NCBI GenBank assembly: GCA_023078555.1
Contig: CM041201.1
Coordinates: forward strand, 7,137,172-7,201,171
Origin: Ulva prolifera
Taxonomy: Eukaryota; Chlorophyta; Ulvophyceae; Ulvales; Ulvaceae
Direction of reading: 5' to 3'
Length of the DNA stretch: 64,000 bases
Made by a program: the position numbers and the translations under genes
The notes under the pieces: model-generated
Database searches by the model: none
The model's input: the letters and a program-made list of their open reading frames with translations, nothing else
What the model was told of the DNA's origin: nothing
Shown here: positions 13,701 to 25,000 of the stretch, piece after piece
How the letters are laid out: each line of letters starts with the position of its first letter
Numbering within the stretch: position 1 is the stretch's first letter

Positions 13701-15430
13701 GAGGAGGACCCGGAGTACATGGATGGCGGCGGTGCGTGCTGCGTGCTGTGGCATTTCATTTTATTCATGCCCAATAGCGCTGCGAGCCAGGTGGCAATGT
13801 CAAGTGCGCGGATCTCCCCCGAGCACCTCGGCGGGGCGTTGGTCTAGGGCGGTAGAGTAGTGTGGGTTGTGGTGTGCACGTCACGGGGTGGGCGCGCTGC
13901 AGGTGCCGACGCGGCAGCTGCTCGCGCCGCGGCTGCGAGCGCGGCGGCGGTTGCGAACCGGCGCGGCATCGGCGCCGTCGCCGCCGCGGCCACCGACGTG
14001 CGCCGCAACACCACCAAGTACGCCGACTCGGTGGAGTCTGTGTACCGCCACGTCATCCAGAAACAGAAGAACGACATGGCGTCCGAGATCATCGACGCCG
14101 GCCGCTTCGACCAGAACACGACGAACGAGGAGCGCAAGGAGACGCTGGAGCAGATCCTCGCCGACGAAGACCGCAACCGCGTCGCTAAGAACGAGGTGCC
14201 GACGTGGGAGTGGATCCACCGCAAGCTCGCGCGCGGGGAGCACGAGCTCGCGGAGTTTGAGCGCATCGACGGCCAGTTCGAGTGGTTCCCGCCGCTGGAC
14301 CTCGAGAGCGTGCCGGCGTGGGTGCGCTTCACGGCGGAGGACGTGCAGGCCGCGGTGCCGGAGCGCAAACGCCGCCGCGGCGAGCTCGAGGACCCCGTCA
14401 TGGTCGGCTCGGCCTGGGGCGCCCAGGAGGTGCGTTCCCCCCGCCATGGCCCCTGCCCCCCCCCCCCCGCTGTGCTCTGCGGGCCCGGTGTGATAAAAAA
14501 AGACAAACGCATATTCAGACGTGGCTATGCGCGTCCGTGCCACACCGCAGGCGTGAGCACCCGCGCCTGCTGTGTGGCATGGACGCTCTTCGCGGCGTCT
14601 TACTTTTGCCGTCAGGATCATTGTCCTTGCCGAGTCAATTCTGGCCGATGACGGTGCAAGGCGGCCTTGGTAGCTCTGCAGCGCTCCGGCCACACCAGCC
14701 CGGCTGCTGTGTGTCCACCGGGAGGGTGATGCGAGTGGGCCACAGCGGCCGCTGTCGGCGGCGCCTGTGCGTGTGCACTGTATGCTGTGACTGCCTGGCC
14801 GCACTGTCCAGTGCCTTGGGTGGCCTGGGCGGCGCCACACGCAGTGCATAGTGGCTGACGTGCGGGCCGGTTGTGCGCAGGACATGTATGACGAGCAGAC
14901 CGGGCGGAAGGTGCGCAAGGCTCGGCAGGCCGCCGCGACGGCGATCGCGGAGCACGCAAAGTGGGTCGCGCACAACCCGTACCGCCTCGCGGAGGGCGGC
15001 AAGCCCGGTGGCGGCACCAACGGCATGGCCGCCGGTGACGTGGCCATCAAAGCGGAGCCTGGGGAGGATGGCGGGGCGGCGGATGACGGCGATGATGCGG
15101 AGGACTGGGTTGTGGCGCCGTCCCGGGTGAAGGTGAACGGGGCCGGGCTCGGTGGGGAGAAGCGCACCAAGTCGCAGTCATCCTTTAAGCGCTCGGGCGT
15201 GGATGATGGGGATGACGACGATGCCTTTGCGGATGGTGCGGTGCTCTGCTGGCGTGCATGGACTGGATGTGTTGATGGTCGCCTAGAAGCGCACGGTGTT
15301 GTTTGGGTGGAGAGAGCTCGCCGACGGGTGCGGACGGGGCCACTTGGGGATGGTGATGTTGTAGATGGGGCTTAACAGATGGTGCTGTGCAGATGACTTC
15401 GAAGAGGACTTCGAGGATAACCTGGATTAG
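7765..15430 (+). CDS. BRM: BRM-type SWI/SNF chromatin-remodelling ATPase, about 1404 aa
   Basis: Catalytic subunit of a SWI/SNF (BAF-like) complex, which uses ATP to slide or evict nucleosomes. Exons: 7765-7878, 7998-8339, 8422-9120, 9404-9598, 9880-10076, 10271-10514, 10767-10952, 11286-11403, 11590-12016, 12370-12604, 12937-13147, 13405-13731, 13903-14429, 14881-15235, 15393-15430. Every junction keeps phase. The HSA region is in exon 5 ([18 protein letters not shown]). The helicase core has [15 protein letters not shown] (Walker A), [11 protein letters not shown] (motif II), [31 protein letters not shown], and [17 protein letters not shown] with ARSHRIGQ (motifs V-VI). SnAC-like sequence follows ([13 protein letters not shown]). 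The match is to plant BRM, not the MINU (CHR12/23) group. The C-terminus is acidic ([10 protein letters not shown]) and I see no bromodomain. The exon 2-3 junction is the least certain. Intron 10 is GC-AG. TGTAA lies 121 nt after the stop. Confidence 0.95.
10607..10681 (+). repeat. dispersed MITE-like repeat copy, BRM intron 6
   Basis: Contains gcatgcatgcatgactgcat, then ggacatcgacaactccg and a ccggtgttcgggtccc-like end. This matches copies at 17266, 54890 and 63681 in order and spacing. Confidence 0.6.
11028..11098 (+). repeat. divergent copy of the same repeat, BRM intron 7
   Basis: A cat/tgtatg-rich stretch followed by agatccaaatggtatctgca and actccgacctcggg. It follows the order of the family core but is more diverged than the other copies. 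Confidence 0.4.
14456..14468. repeat. C13 homopolymer, BRM intron 13
   Basis: Thirteen C in a row, starting 27 nt after the exon 13 donor, on the sense strand. Confidence 0.95.
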
Positions 15431-15550
15431 TAGATGAGAGGTCGCTGTGTTGATATGGCTGCCAACCAGTCCAGCGACAGTGCGTGCGATCGAAAGGATT
15501 TCGTGTCAAGGACACAAACGTGACAACTGTTGAACGGACGGATGAGGCTT

Positions 15551-15555
15551 TGTAA
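15551..15555 (+). terminator. TGTAA poly(A) signal of the BRM gene
   Basis: TGTAA, the usual green-algal polyadenylation signal, 121 nt after the BRM stop codon. Confidence 0.55.
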
Positions 15556-15884
15556 CAATTCTTCGCTACGGCCAGGCGGCAATGGGGCATAGAGCTTGCG
15601 AAGCTTCGGTGATCGTCATGTCATGCAAGCTGATGCTGCTGCCACGTGTGTCTTCCGGCACGGGCAGCAGACAGCATAGCGGCATTTACTCCCATCATCT
15701 ATGCTGTTGCATTGTTGAACGTGGTGTCTTTCGTAATTTTCCCTCTCAGCTTGAATGTGAATGTGGCCTGCGTTGTGCTCCTCTACAGCTGCGAGCTCAG
15801 GACTGCTTCCGTGTACCGTTCCAACTTGTGTTGCTACAGCGAGAAGCACGGTCATATCCGCACACTGTTCAACGCCGCGCAATA

Positions 15885-17790
15885 ATGAATCAGCTCCGAC
15901 TGTCAGAAAGCGGTCGTGCTGCACGTTCACCTGCAGCCCCAGTCGCTCCACTGCGTGCACGCGGGCACAGCGTACGTCGTACTGCGTCAGTGAAGGTGCA
16001 GGCAGCCACTCCAGAGGCGAAAATCGGTGCCGAGAATGCAGCAGCTGAGATTGAGCTGATTACTTTGGGGCTTGATCGGGGGCTCAATGCCACTGTGCGC
16101 GTTCCCACATCGTGCTGAGCACTCACCGACACACATCTCAACCGACGACGATGCCTTTCACAAAAGGGAACCTGTGTGAAGAGTACTGACTGCGGACTTA
16201 CAAGTCCGCAGCTTCATGTGTAGGCCGCCCAAGCGAAAAACGTTGAGGCCTGTGTCTACAAGCTAGAGGCAGGGGCACATCCAGTCAAGCTGTCCTGGGT
16301 GGTGGCTGGACAAGTCCAGTGCGGCATGGACCTGCTTGACGGCGTCTGGCGTCTCATATACTCATCAGCGTTCGAGTCTGGTAACCTTGGCGGCTCGCGG
16401 CCGGGACCTCCTGCAGAGCTGGCACCAGTACGCCTGGTACGTCTCATCTCGCTGCAGCTCCTACAGATGCATTCCAACCGCAACCCCAGCCGAACTCCAC
16501 ACAACTTGGCCGCATCTCATTAGTGAATGGCAGTAAGACGAAGTGAGGTGGCCTCCTCAGGTGTCACGGCAGCACCAGCGGAGTTGATCCACCAGTAACA
16601 GTCAGCCCTCACGTTGCCAGGTCGGGCAACGCTTGTACACGCCCAGACCACACCCCAATGAGGGAGACCCACACCACGCCTTCGCATATCCGCACATGCA
16701 CCACACAGACTCTCCTCATGTGCATGTGCCCGCCCACGCCCCACAGCATCCCCCCGCATCCTGCAACCCCGGTCACCCGCCAGCATGCACGCAGGGGCCC
16801 ATCTACCAGGCCATCGACTGCAAGCAGGGCATCCTCGACAACATCGTGGAGCTCGAGGCACCCCCGGGCGCGCCGCAGCTGACGGCCGCGCGGCTGTCGC
16901 TGCGCGCGCGCCTCCGCCACACCTTCACCACCACCGACCCCGACAGTGTCCGCATCGTGTATGACAGCACCTCCGCCGAAGTCCTCTCCGACGGGTCAGT
17001 CTACCCCCCCTCACCCCCCCTCCTGCCCCACTGTTGCGTGTTCAGTGCGACAGTCGATTCCGATACTCTCGCTGCATGTCTGTACTAGTGTGTTTCCCCC
17101 CCCCTCTGCCGATACCAGCGGGCCATTCCGCGCGCACACAGCCCCGCACCCCACGCCAGGCCAGATGCCACGTGAGCATCAGCTAAACCACATTGTTGAG
17201 GGCGACGCTCAGCATGTCGTGGCCTGCCGGCCGGGGCATCGCCTGCGGACAACAGACGGAACACATTTCCCGGATTTCGGAGTTGTCAATGTCCAAATGG
17301 ATACGGCTATGTAATCATGCATACATACACACAGGGCAATACACCCGTGAGGCCCCCGACATGCGTGAACGGAACTCGAGCCAGATCCATAGTGCCTGTG
17401 CACAAGTGCTGCGCTGCCCGGACCCCGCCACGTGTTGGGCCATTGCGGTGGATTCCGGGGATGGGCCATGCAATCCTCCCCAGAAACCGCCGCCACACTG
17501 CCAACAGTGCAATTTGGCTGAACTTGCAACAGGCTCAAGCCGGATGCAGGGAGGTGGCCAAGGCGCCCGGCCTCGGCTGGCCGCTGCGCTTTGAGCCCCC
17601 CGCGCTGCAGCGGCTGCTGCCGGAGGAGGCCCGCTCCGCGTCGTTCCGCGTGACGGTGCTCACCGACACGCTGCGCGTGACGCGCGGCGACCGCGGCGAG
17701 CTGCGGGTCTACGTCGCCGACCACTCCGCGCTGCCGGCCGCCGGCGGCGCCGACATCCCGGACCCCGACACCAACACCACCTTCTCGTGA
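15885..17790 (+). CDS. plastid lipid-associated protein (PAP/fibrillin), 287 aa
   Basis: Fibrillins are plastid lipocalin-like proteins of thylakoids and plastoglobules that bind lipids or quinones. Four exons in phase: 15885-16094, 16224-16436, 16795-16994, 17550-17790. The first about 45 residues are rich in Arg, Ser and Ala and poor in acids (MNQLRLSESGRAARSPAAP), fitting a chloroplast transit peptide. The mature part has the family start (LDGVWRLIYSSAFESGNLGG, residues about 108-127), the middle GPIYQAIDCKQGILDNIVEL, and the C-terminal strands TLRVTRGDRGELRVYV. About 17 residues follow the last strand before the stop. Length is normal for the family. I cannot assign a numbered fibrillin subgroup. 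The start ATG is preceded by an AT-richer leader. The third intron (16995-17549) carries a MITE-like repeat copy. Confidence 0.9.
16190..16211. repeat. short inverted repeat in fibrillin intron 1
   Basis: ctgcggactt and aagtccgcag are perfect 10-nt complements separated by only 2 nt. This could be a hairpin in the pre-mRNA or a chance palindrome. Confidence 0.6.
17266..17330 (-). repeat. dispersed MITE-like repeat copy, fibrillin intron 3
   Basis: On the minus strand it reads tgcatgattacatagccgta, tccatttggacattgacaac, then tccgaaatccgggaaatgtg. It is one of the best-preserved copies of the family. Confidence 0.65.
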
Positions 17791-18749
17791 GCGTGTGCGT
17801 GGCGGCCGCCTCGCGCCGTGTGTGGCAGAGGCCTTATATGTACATCGTTGTCCACCACAGCACTGCCATTTAGCTGCACCTGCGGCAGGCTCAAGCAGTC
17901 GATCGAAAGCGTCTCAGCGGAACGTAGTGTCCTCCGGGCACTCAAGCGGCGATGTCAGATCGCAATCTTGTTTGGCTGACGGGGCGCTGACAGCTGTTGC
18001 GTCATGATGTCATTGGTTGAGCTGATTCTCAGGTTCCGCCGAGCTGTGCAAGCAGCTATAGTAGAGCAGCTGTAGTATTTTGTAGAGTCGTAGTTGTAGC
18101 TGCTTGCGGAGGCGCTGCTGGTCAGAAGAGTGACTGGATGTGGCTGCCAACACACAAGGCACCTCGCCTAACAGATGAGATGCTGTTGCAGCAGTATCTA
18201 TCGCATGCGGTGGCGGCCCAGCCTGGTGGCCAACCTGATGCGCAGTCCCAGTGACGAATCGTAAGTTGGTTTGAGTGTGTGTTGAAAAGATCAAGGCGGC
18301 AAGGCGGGCGGTGGCTTTGAGTGTGTCAACAAAGCCGGTTCGATTGGATCAGATCACCAACATGAGCAGGCGAGGGCATGCAGCTAAGGTTTCAAACTCA
18401 CTGCATGCACGCCACCATCACGTCGACCGTGATCGCTTGATTGCTTAGTTGCCACAACGATCGATCGTTTGTGCATCCTTTGTTATACACGCACGATATA
18501 TCCACTCCCAGACTCCCCCCTTTAGAGTCAGACCCACACATTCAATACACGCCATCCAAGCTCACTGCGCAGGCAGGTGTACTGGGAATTTTGGAAGAGC
18601 CGGCAGGTGAGGTCTCACAGAAGAGTGGCCTGATCAGGCGAGCTCAAGAGCCAACACAATTCACGCAGCCCAAGCTCGTGCCTGGGCCGCAATGGATCCG
18701 GAGGGGCAGGCGCACGCTCAAACACGTACACTCAAAAACACGCGTACAA

Positions 18750-18815
18750 AAACACGTGTGCGTGTGTGCGTGCGCGTGCGCGTGTGCGTGTCCTCTCGCG
18801 TGCCTGCCTGCCTGC
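18750..18815. repeat. GT/GC-rich and TGCC simple repeats
   Basis: An alternating purine-pyrimidine tract (gtgtgcgtgcgcgtgcgcgt) is followed by tgcctgcctgcctgcc. Such alternating tracts can adopt Z-DNA. Confidence 0.8.
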
Positions 18816-19346
18816 CTCGCCGCCTTGATCAGTTGAGGCACTGCACATACGTGTGAACCAGAGGGCCCTACCAGGGCGCACCCTGAGGCTCCCTCTTGCT
18901 GCTCGAGCAGCTTAGTAGCAGGAAATCTATTGCTTTCACGCCGCAGGAGCCTCGCAGACGACACGACCAGGGCCACTGCACAAACGAGCCACTGCCACTG
19001 CCGTCACTCCACATAGAACATCGACCATGCCACAGCTGCCTGGCCTTTGCCTCTTGGATGCCAGGCTCCGCCGGGCACGCGGAATGACTGTCGATTGCAT
19101 TGCCGGGGGTACTCCGAGGGGGATCTAAACTGACGCCGCCTTGTCTCTGTGGAGGTGCGGTACCGGCTGGGCGGGGCTGGGCGGTGGATCGCAAGGCTAG
19201 CCGGGCTTGCTTTGGGGGTGCACACGTGGGGAGGGTTGGGGGTTAGGGGCCCCGGCGGTCGGGCAGCCCCGGGCGCGGGCACGGCGTTGTCGTGAACCCG
19301 CGCTGGGATGGGGGTGTGTGTTCTTGTGGGCAGGGGGGTGTGCGTC

Positions 19347-19378
19347 ACAAGGACAAAGCAAGCAAGGCAGGTAGCACC
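19347..19378 (-). repeat. 32-nt repeat, inverted relative to 24834-24865
   Basis: acaaggacaaagcaagcaag followed by gcaggtagcacc is the exact reverse complement of 24834-24865. Diverged relatives containing ttgtccttgtaaca lie near 46550. Confidence 0.8.
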
Positions 19379-20044
19379 GGCAGGTAGCACAGGCAGGGGT
19401 GTGTGTATGTGGGGGACAGGCATTGGGGTGTGGGGTGCGTGGTGGATGCATGTGACTGTAAAGCAAAGAAAACCTAGATTTACTGAGCCGTATGATCAAG
19501 AGGGCATGCACAGCTCCAAATTAGCGGGAGCGCATGTGTGTGGGTGTACATGTGGGGCGGCCTGGGGGCTCAAAGTTTGTGCCGGATGGTGAGGGCGCTG
19601 TGGATGTCGTGTGCGCTGGTTGGTTTCTGTGGCGTGGGTGCGCTGGGCCGGGTCGGTGGTCGTCTTCTTGCGCTGCTCGCTGATTTCGCGGGGCTCAACG
19701 CCTTGCCGCCTTGTTTCTGGTAACACACAGCTGTGTAGCCGTCGACACCATCTATACTATACTGTGCACAGTTTCCGCACGTCCACACACTCAAGCCACT
19801 CCAGATCCCCGTGCAAACATGTGCACCCCCCCCCATCGTCCATGCCCATATGTTCATGAGAACAATAGGTCTGGGCTTGGCCCAGGCTAGACTGCCTGAA
19901 CACGTTTCTGGCCTGAGATCACCCGGGTGAGGACTGAGATGACATGATTCTGGCAAGCTTGAATGCATGCAACCTGCTGTGGCACGGCAAGGGCAAAGTG
20001 CCCTTGTCATCTCATCATGGCGATCACCTATGGATCGGCATATG

Positions 20045-20105
20045 TGGTCCCGTTAATTCGGAGTTGTCAATGTCCAATAGGATACGGCTCAGTAAATTTA
20101 CATTT
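20045..20105 (-). repeat. diverged copy of the dispersed MITE-like repeat
   Basis: Plus strand attcggagttgtcaatgtcc followed by aataggatacggctcagtaa matches the reverse-oriented core seen at 17266-17330. Confidence 0.5.
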
Positions 20106-20784
20106 ACTTTACTTTACCTCTTTGATGTCTCACATCGCCTCTCCGCCTTCGACCTTGCAATTGTGGCCAGCACTGAGCCAGCTGGCTCAGCCAGTGCAGA
20201 AAAGTGACGCGTATCTGGATTGATTGAGCAGTATCTCAGCAGAGATATCCTTATCATCGACCCCTGATACTTGAGACCACGTTTGCTGATGCTGGCCACG
20301 GTCTCTTTCAAGGCTGGAGCTATAGAGGCAGAAGCGGGAACAAGACGAGGCACCTGAGACCTCACCTGACAGAAGTACCACTGACCCCTGGCACCTCCAC
20401 TAGCGGCATCTGCCATGTGCAACTGCCAACGGCCAACTGGAGCAGTATTGCATGCCACATGATCTAACACAACATCATGCAGATCTGCATCCCTACAGGC
20501 CTGGTGCCGTGGCCCATCGAGCCCTAGCCTGACTCCAGTGGCCACCCCCAGGGTACACTGACCACTGACGTATAGCATTGATACAAACTTAAATGCTATA
20601 GGGGAGTGAAAGGATATCGATGCCGCGTATGGTTCTCACCGGAGCCACCAACGCATTAAACAGATCATCCCTTGGTTTGACTTGGGTTGACCTCGCGCCA
20701 AGTTGGTCTGAAACGAATCAGATCATCCCATGGCCAGAGCCATATAGCACAGCAGCCTGAATGGCACACTACGTAGTATACTGA

Positions 20785-21006
20785 CTACTGGTAGTCCTCG
20801 CCAGCTAGCTCAGGTGGAAGCTTTGCCTCGAGCGTTCCCATGTCAATGCATGCCAGCCACCGGTGGCCCGTAGCGGTACCTATGGTATCACATATGGCAA
20901 AGAACATCCACTGGAATGCCACAATGTTGCAAACATCCACCTGCAGCCCGTGCGCTGCAGGGGAAGCGTTCACATATAGCCACATATGGTACACCATGCT
21001 GATCAC
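20785..21006 (-). CDS. weak coding candidate
   Basis: A 73-codon open stretch (HGLQVDVCNIVAFQWMFFAI, then GHRWLACIDMGTLEAKLPPE) ending in a TAG. Its composition is protein-like. I recognise no domain and could not link it to neighbours. It may be one exon of a larger minus-strand gene or chance. Confidence 0.2.
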   Translation of the reverse strand: MISMVYHMWLYVNASPAAHGLQVDVCNIVAFQWMFFAICDTIGTATGHRWLACIDMGTLEAKLPPELAGEDYQ

Positions 21007-21788
21007 CTGATAGATCTATGCACACATCAGGCTGCCAAAGATAAATGAACGAACTCGATAGTATTCTGGTATAGTAGGTACTACACAGACTCCCGAGTGG
21101 ACTGCCACGGTGAGGGACTTGGAGAATGGGCATGCCAGCTGCCTGCAGGCAGACAAGCTGACTTGCAAGCCCCGGCAAGTTAGCTTATCCGCCTGGCGCC
21201 CATGGCCGCTGTTACACGGCACAGCTAGATGAGTGCTGCCTTGTTCGCTGAGCGCTTTGGGTGATGTCGCGACAGCTGTGAGTGCGACTTGTCGCACGCT
21301 GGCGGTTACGTTACGCGTCGATATCCACCGGGCGATAGAGCTGCTTGTCCCAGACGCAGCGTCACTTCGCACCCCTCGCCACGGCATCCCCCGCGCCCCA
21401 CGCGCTTCCTTTCGTCTCTGTAGCTGTCCCAGTTTTCTGTAAGCGCATGGCTGCGTTGGCACACCGTTACCTAACGCGCGTTGTCTGTATCGTTGCAGCG
21501 GGGCAACGCGGAGATGCATCGGAAAGTCGGGGGTTGTCATCTCGCGTGACCAGGGATTGCAGCCACGGTATGATGCTGGCCTAGGCCTGCAGGCCATGCC
21601 AGTGGAGGACCCAATTCTGCCGGACTGAGGCGTGTGCGCTGCTGCAGATTTGCCGTGGCCGTGTGTGCCACAGTGTGTGTGGAGGGGGGTCGGCACTCAG
21701 GCATCATGAACCGCGAGCACCTCAGAAAGCTTCAGACAGCCCTGTAAACTCACAGTAACCTCTTGAAACGATTGTAAGTAGTCTGGGC

Positions 21789-23092
21789 GAAACAGGTGGA
21801 AACGCCCAGCGAAATCGGGGCTTTTGGTCCAAAAACGCCGTTTTGCCCAGCGACGGCTCAGATGGCCTCAGACGGTGCCCAGCGCATGCCCATCGTGCTC
21901 AGTGGGCAGAGAGCACTCGAAAAACACTATAATATGATGCCCTGATATTCCACTGTCTCTCAACTCCACTTGTGTCACCGTGCGGTGTTCGCGTCCAACC
22001 AGCATCACGGCGGGCGTCCATACTAGCGGGATGAAGCCCAACGAGTCACATGATTTCGACGGGCTTACCGGAATATTAGCAAACATGCAGCTGTCTTGCG
22101 TGGTGACCAAAGAGCGCGTGGACGAGATGCTCCTTGCAAAGAGACTCAAAACATCGCAGCAGCTCCAGTGTTGAAAGTTTCATCTTAAGACGATGTTGTT
22201 GTCAGACTACATATAATTTGATGCCTGTCCATACAGTACTGAGTGAACCTCCGGATCAGTCAATGTAGCATGCTACACTGCATAGCAGTGCTCCTCTGCA
22301 CCTTGAGATCGCAGGGACAGCAGCACCACCGACCAGGAATGTTCTTCAAAAGCGATCAGAATATAAACTGACATGTACATGCCTATCATCAGCATGGACT
22401 GCAAGCAAGCACCATTCTACAAAATCGGAGGCGTAGGCATGTCATTGTTCGCCTGAGTCCACACTAACATGCAGTAGGGCCACGCACAGCGTTACGAAAG
22501 ACAGCCTGCCACGGTCCGAAACAGTGCCTGATTTGCTGACGAGAGCGATACCTGCTTTCCAGTGTAACAGAGTCACACATGTACACAACAAGGTCGTCTC
22601 ACTGTAGGTAAGCTGGATGGAAGTCCAAGTGTCACATATATGCTGTCAGGACGTGCTCATCTGATGTGATGTAGAGTCTGTGCCTGGCACTGTCGTGATT
22701 AACTGTTGAAAACGCCCAGCGCTCTGGAGTACAAACTGCAGCATCCAATCTGCGCAGCCAGACCGACAGAGAGCGAGCAACAGTCTCGCTAGACCCGAAA
22801 CGCCATCTCAAATATCTCCGGTAACTGTTCTGTGCATACCGGCTCCTAGGGACGCGGTCGATGGCGTCCCAGGGAAGCGAACATGGCAGAGCATGCACTG
22901 TACCGCCCGCAGCAACACAATATACCATTTAGAACGCATCAGGATGCACTAGAGGCATATTAAGGGTATTATGAGGCCATTGGGCGTGCTCCCGGTACCG
23001 CTGGGCGTGTTCTCGCGCTCGCTGGGCACGATGGGGCTTTTTGCCCAGCCATGCACGCGGATTTCGGGCCTAAGGTCGATTTCGCCCAGCGA
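21789..23092. repeat. cluster of CCCAGCG / CGCTGGG motifs at two ends of a 1.3-kb segment
   Basis: gcccagcg or its complement occurs three times in 21805-21880, once near 22708, and several times in 22994-23092. The outer parts share aaatcg/gggg-like blocks in inverted order. The layout suggests subterminal repeats of a non-autonomous DNA transposon, but I see no clean terminal inverted repeat or target duplication. Confidence 0.35.
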
Positions 23093-24833
23093 CTCGAAAC
23101 AAAGATACAGCAGTATTCAGGAGGCTACTGCGAGTCCATAGACGTTCCCAGCGCTGTCTGGAGCTTTCTGGTGTGCTCGCGGTTCAATTGGACGTGCATG
23201 ATGCCTGAGTGCCGACCCCCCTGTGTGTGGCGCCAGCGCTGTTCAACAAGTACTTGTTGTATTTGTCTAATCACGCTCACTCTTCTGTAGCATCAACATC
23301 TAGATTACAGATCTGTAAAGACTGATGCGTGTGTGCGTGCGCAGCTGTGTGTGTGCGCCCGTTGATTCTGAAGAGATTCGGTTGTTGTACATGTGTGTAT
23401 ATGCCGGTTCACTCTTCTGCAACACATATCACATACCGCGCCACTCGAGAAGAGGCGGCCGTGCTGCTACAGGGTCTCGGCCTCAGGCTTGCAAATTGCA
23501 ATTGATGAAATGAACTGAAGGGGTTTCAACCACCGCCGCGCCTGCGCAGGATCGCACGCGTATACACGGGGCACGGGGCTGTGTGTGCACGCATGCTGGC
23601 ATTGCCCGAGCTCGGCCGTCGATGTGCGCGTGCTATATATGCGAGCCTCCGAAGTTTTAAATTCGCAGTATTCTGAGTCACGACCGCTCAGCGCGCGCGC
23701 CGACGCGTCGACTGGACAGGACGCTGCACGACCCTGTAGCCACTGGCGCACACGTGTGGTGCCCTGGCCAGTTGCAGCTTGATGCACGAGCTGGCGAGCG
23801 CGTGTAACCTGCACGGGCATGCATGTGTGTTGCGAGGATCCGACCAAGGCGGCGAGGCAGGCAGCTCCACGAAAACGGCAAGCAGCTCAAGAGCATCATG
23901 ATGTACGGACGTCCACCCGGCACCCGGCACCCGGCACAATGCACCCCACTCGTGTGCACAGCCAGCACGCGCCGAGCGTCGGGGTACCCATAGGGGCCAC
24001 ACCGACGCAAGGAAACAGCGCTGTTTCCGTGCGTCGCCAGCGAAATGTGCTCCCACCGCATCATGATCAGCCGCAGACCCGGCCGGTAACAATCTCCTGC
24101 GCCACCCCCAAACGTTTAAACGCCGCCCAGGGGCCTGCGACCTGGCCATGGCCATGCGTGCCAGCTGCCCCAGCTTCCGGGCGCCTGCCGATGGCTCCTG
24201 CAGGCCTGGGGTCACCCTTCGAGCTAGCGCTGCCAAATCGGCCCGGCCATCATTTCCTGTGTCTGCACTCTGTCGGCGGGCAGTGCCCGCCCCCGGAGAC
24301 ACTGTGGCTTGCCAATGGCTTACCTGGGGGCCCCAGGCGTCACACCAATGTGGGCCCTCGACACATCTGAGCCTTATCCAGGCGCGCATGCATGTGGGTT
24401 CACAAGGACAGCGCGGCAGTGTGCCGGTGCGAGCCTGAGATGCGCGACGCCGCACACACCGCATGTCCGCACGGACGCGAAGCGCGCCAGATCCACACTC
24501 ATGCACTCTTCAAAAGGGCACAGCCACAACCACGCCCGTGCGAGGGGACGGCCGTTGCATGCAGCGCCGCACACATACGCTGCGGCCCATGGCCGGCGGC
24601 CCATGGCCGGCACCGGGGTCAGGGTGATGGCGCGTGCGCTCTGCGAGGGGGGGTGGGCGTGCGGGTGTGCTTGTGGGTGTAGGGTGGGAGGCTAGCTTGT
24701 GTGTGTGTGTTTGTGGGTGTATGTGGTCGTGTGTTTGGCTGTGTGGCTGCAGGTGCTGACGTTGCGTGGGTGTGTTGGTGTGTGCTGCGTGCGGCTTGTT
24801 GCGTGGTGTGCGGTTCCTCTGGTTGCTGCTCGC

Positions 24834-24865
24834 GGTGCTACCTGCCTTGCTTGCTTTGTCCTTGT
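24834..24865 (+). repeat. 32-nt repeat, inverted relative to 19347-19378
   Basis: ggtgctacctgccttgcttg followed by ctttgtccttgt, exact complement of the other copy. Flanks differ, so this is a dispersed repeat rather than a recent duplication. Confidence 0.8.
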
Positions 24866-24964
24866 AACACAGCTACACCGCAGCGGCACTGTGCTGTCCA
24901 GTGTACTAGTTTGTGAACACGGGCAGAAGTTCATGAACACCACACAAGTGTCGCCCACCTCATC

Positions 24965-25000
24965 GAGCTGTCGAACTGAGTGCACTCAGTTCGACAGCTC
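24965..25000. repeat. perfect 36-bp palindrome
   Basis: gagctgtcgaactgagtg is followed directly by its exact reverse complement, with no spacer. It lies about 100 bp right of the 32-nt dispersed repeat. Confidence 0.95.

Noticed and set aside
13881-15170. A 429-codon minus-strand frame
   Set aside because: Antisense to BRM exons 13-14, which match the family on the plus strand.
18336-18360. tRNA T-loop-like ggttcgattgg
   Set aside because: No matching acceptor stem, D-arm or anticodon arm around it.
20114-20578. PLAT-like or carbohydrate-binding exon on the minus strand
   Set aside because: Some resemblance in hydrophobic pattern only; key motifs absent and no adjoining exons fit.
23905-23940. 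CRISPR-like or satellite array at the cacccggcacccggcaccc repeat
   Set aside because: Only three 7-nt units, no spacers; an ordinary microsatellite in a eukaryotic genome.
23688-24506. A 272-codon minus-strand frame in the gene-poor block
   Set aside because: Composition is that of random GC-rich DNA (Arg, Cys, His, Trp), no domain, and an equally long overlapping frame exists on the other strand.
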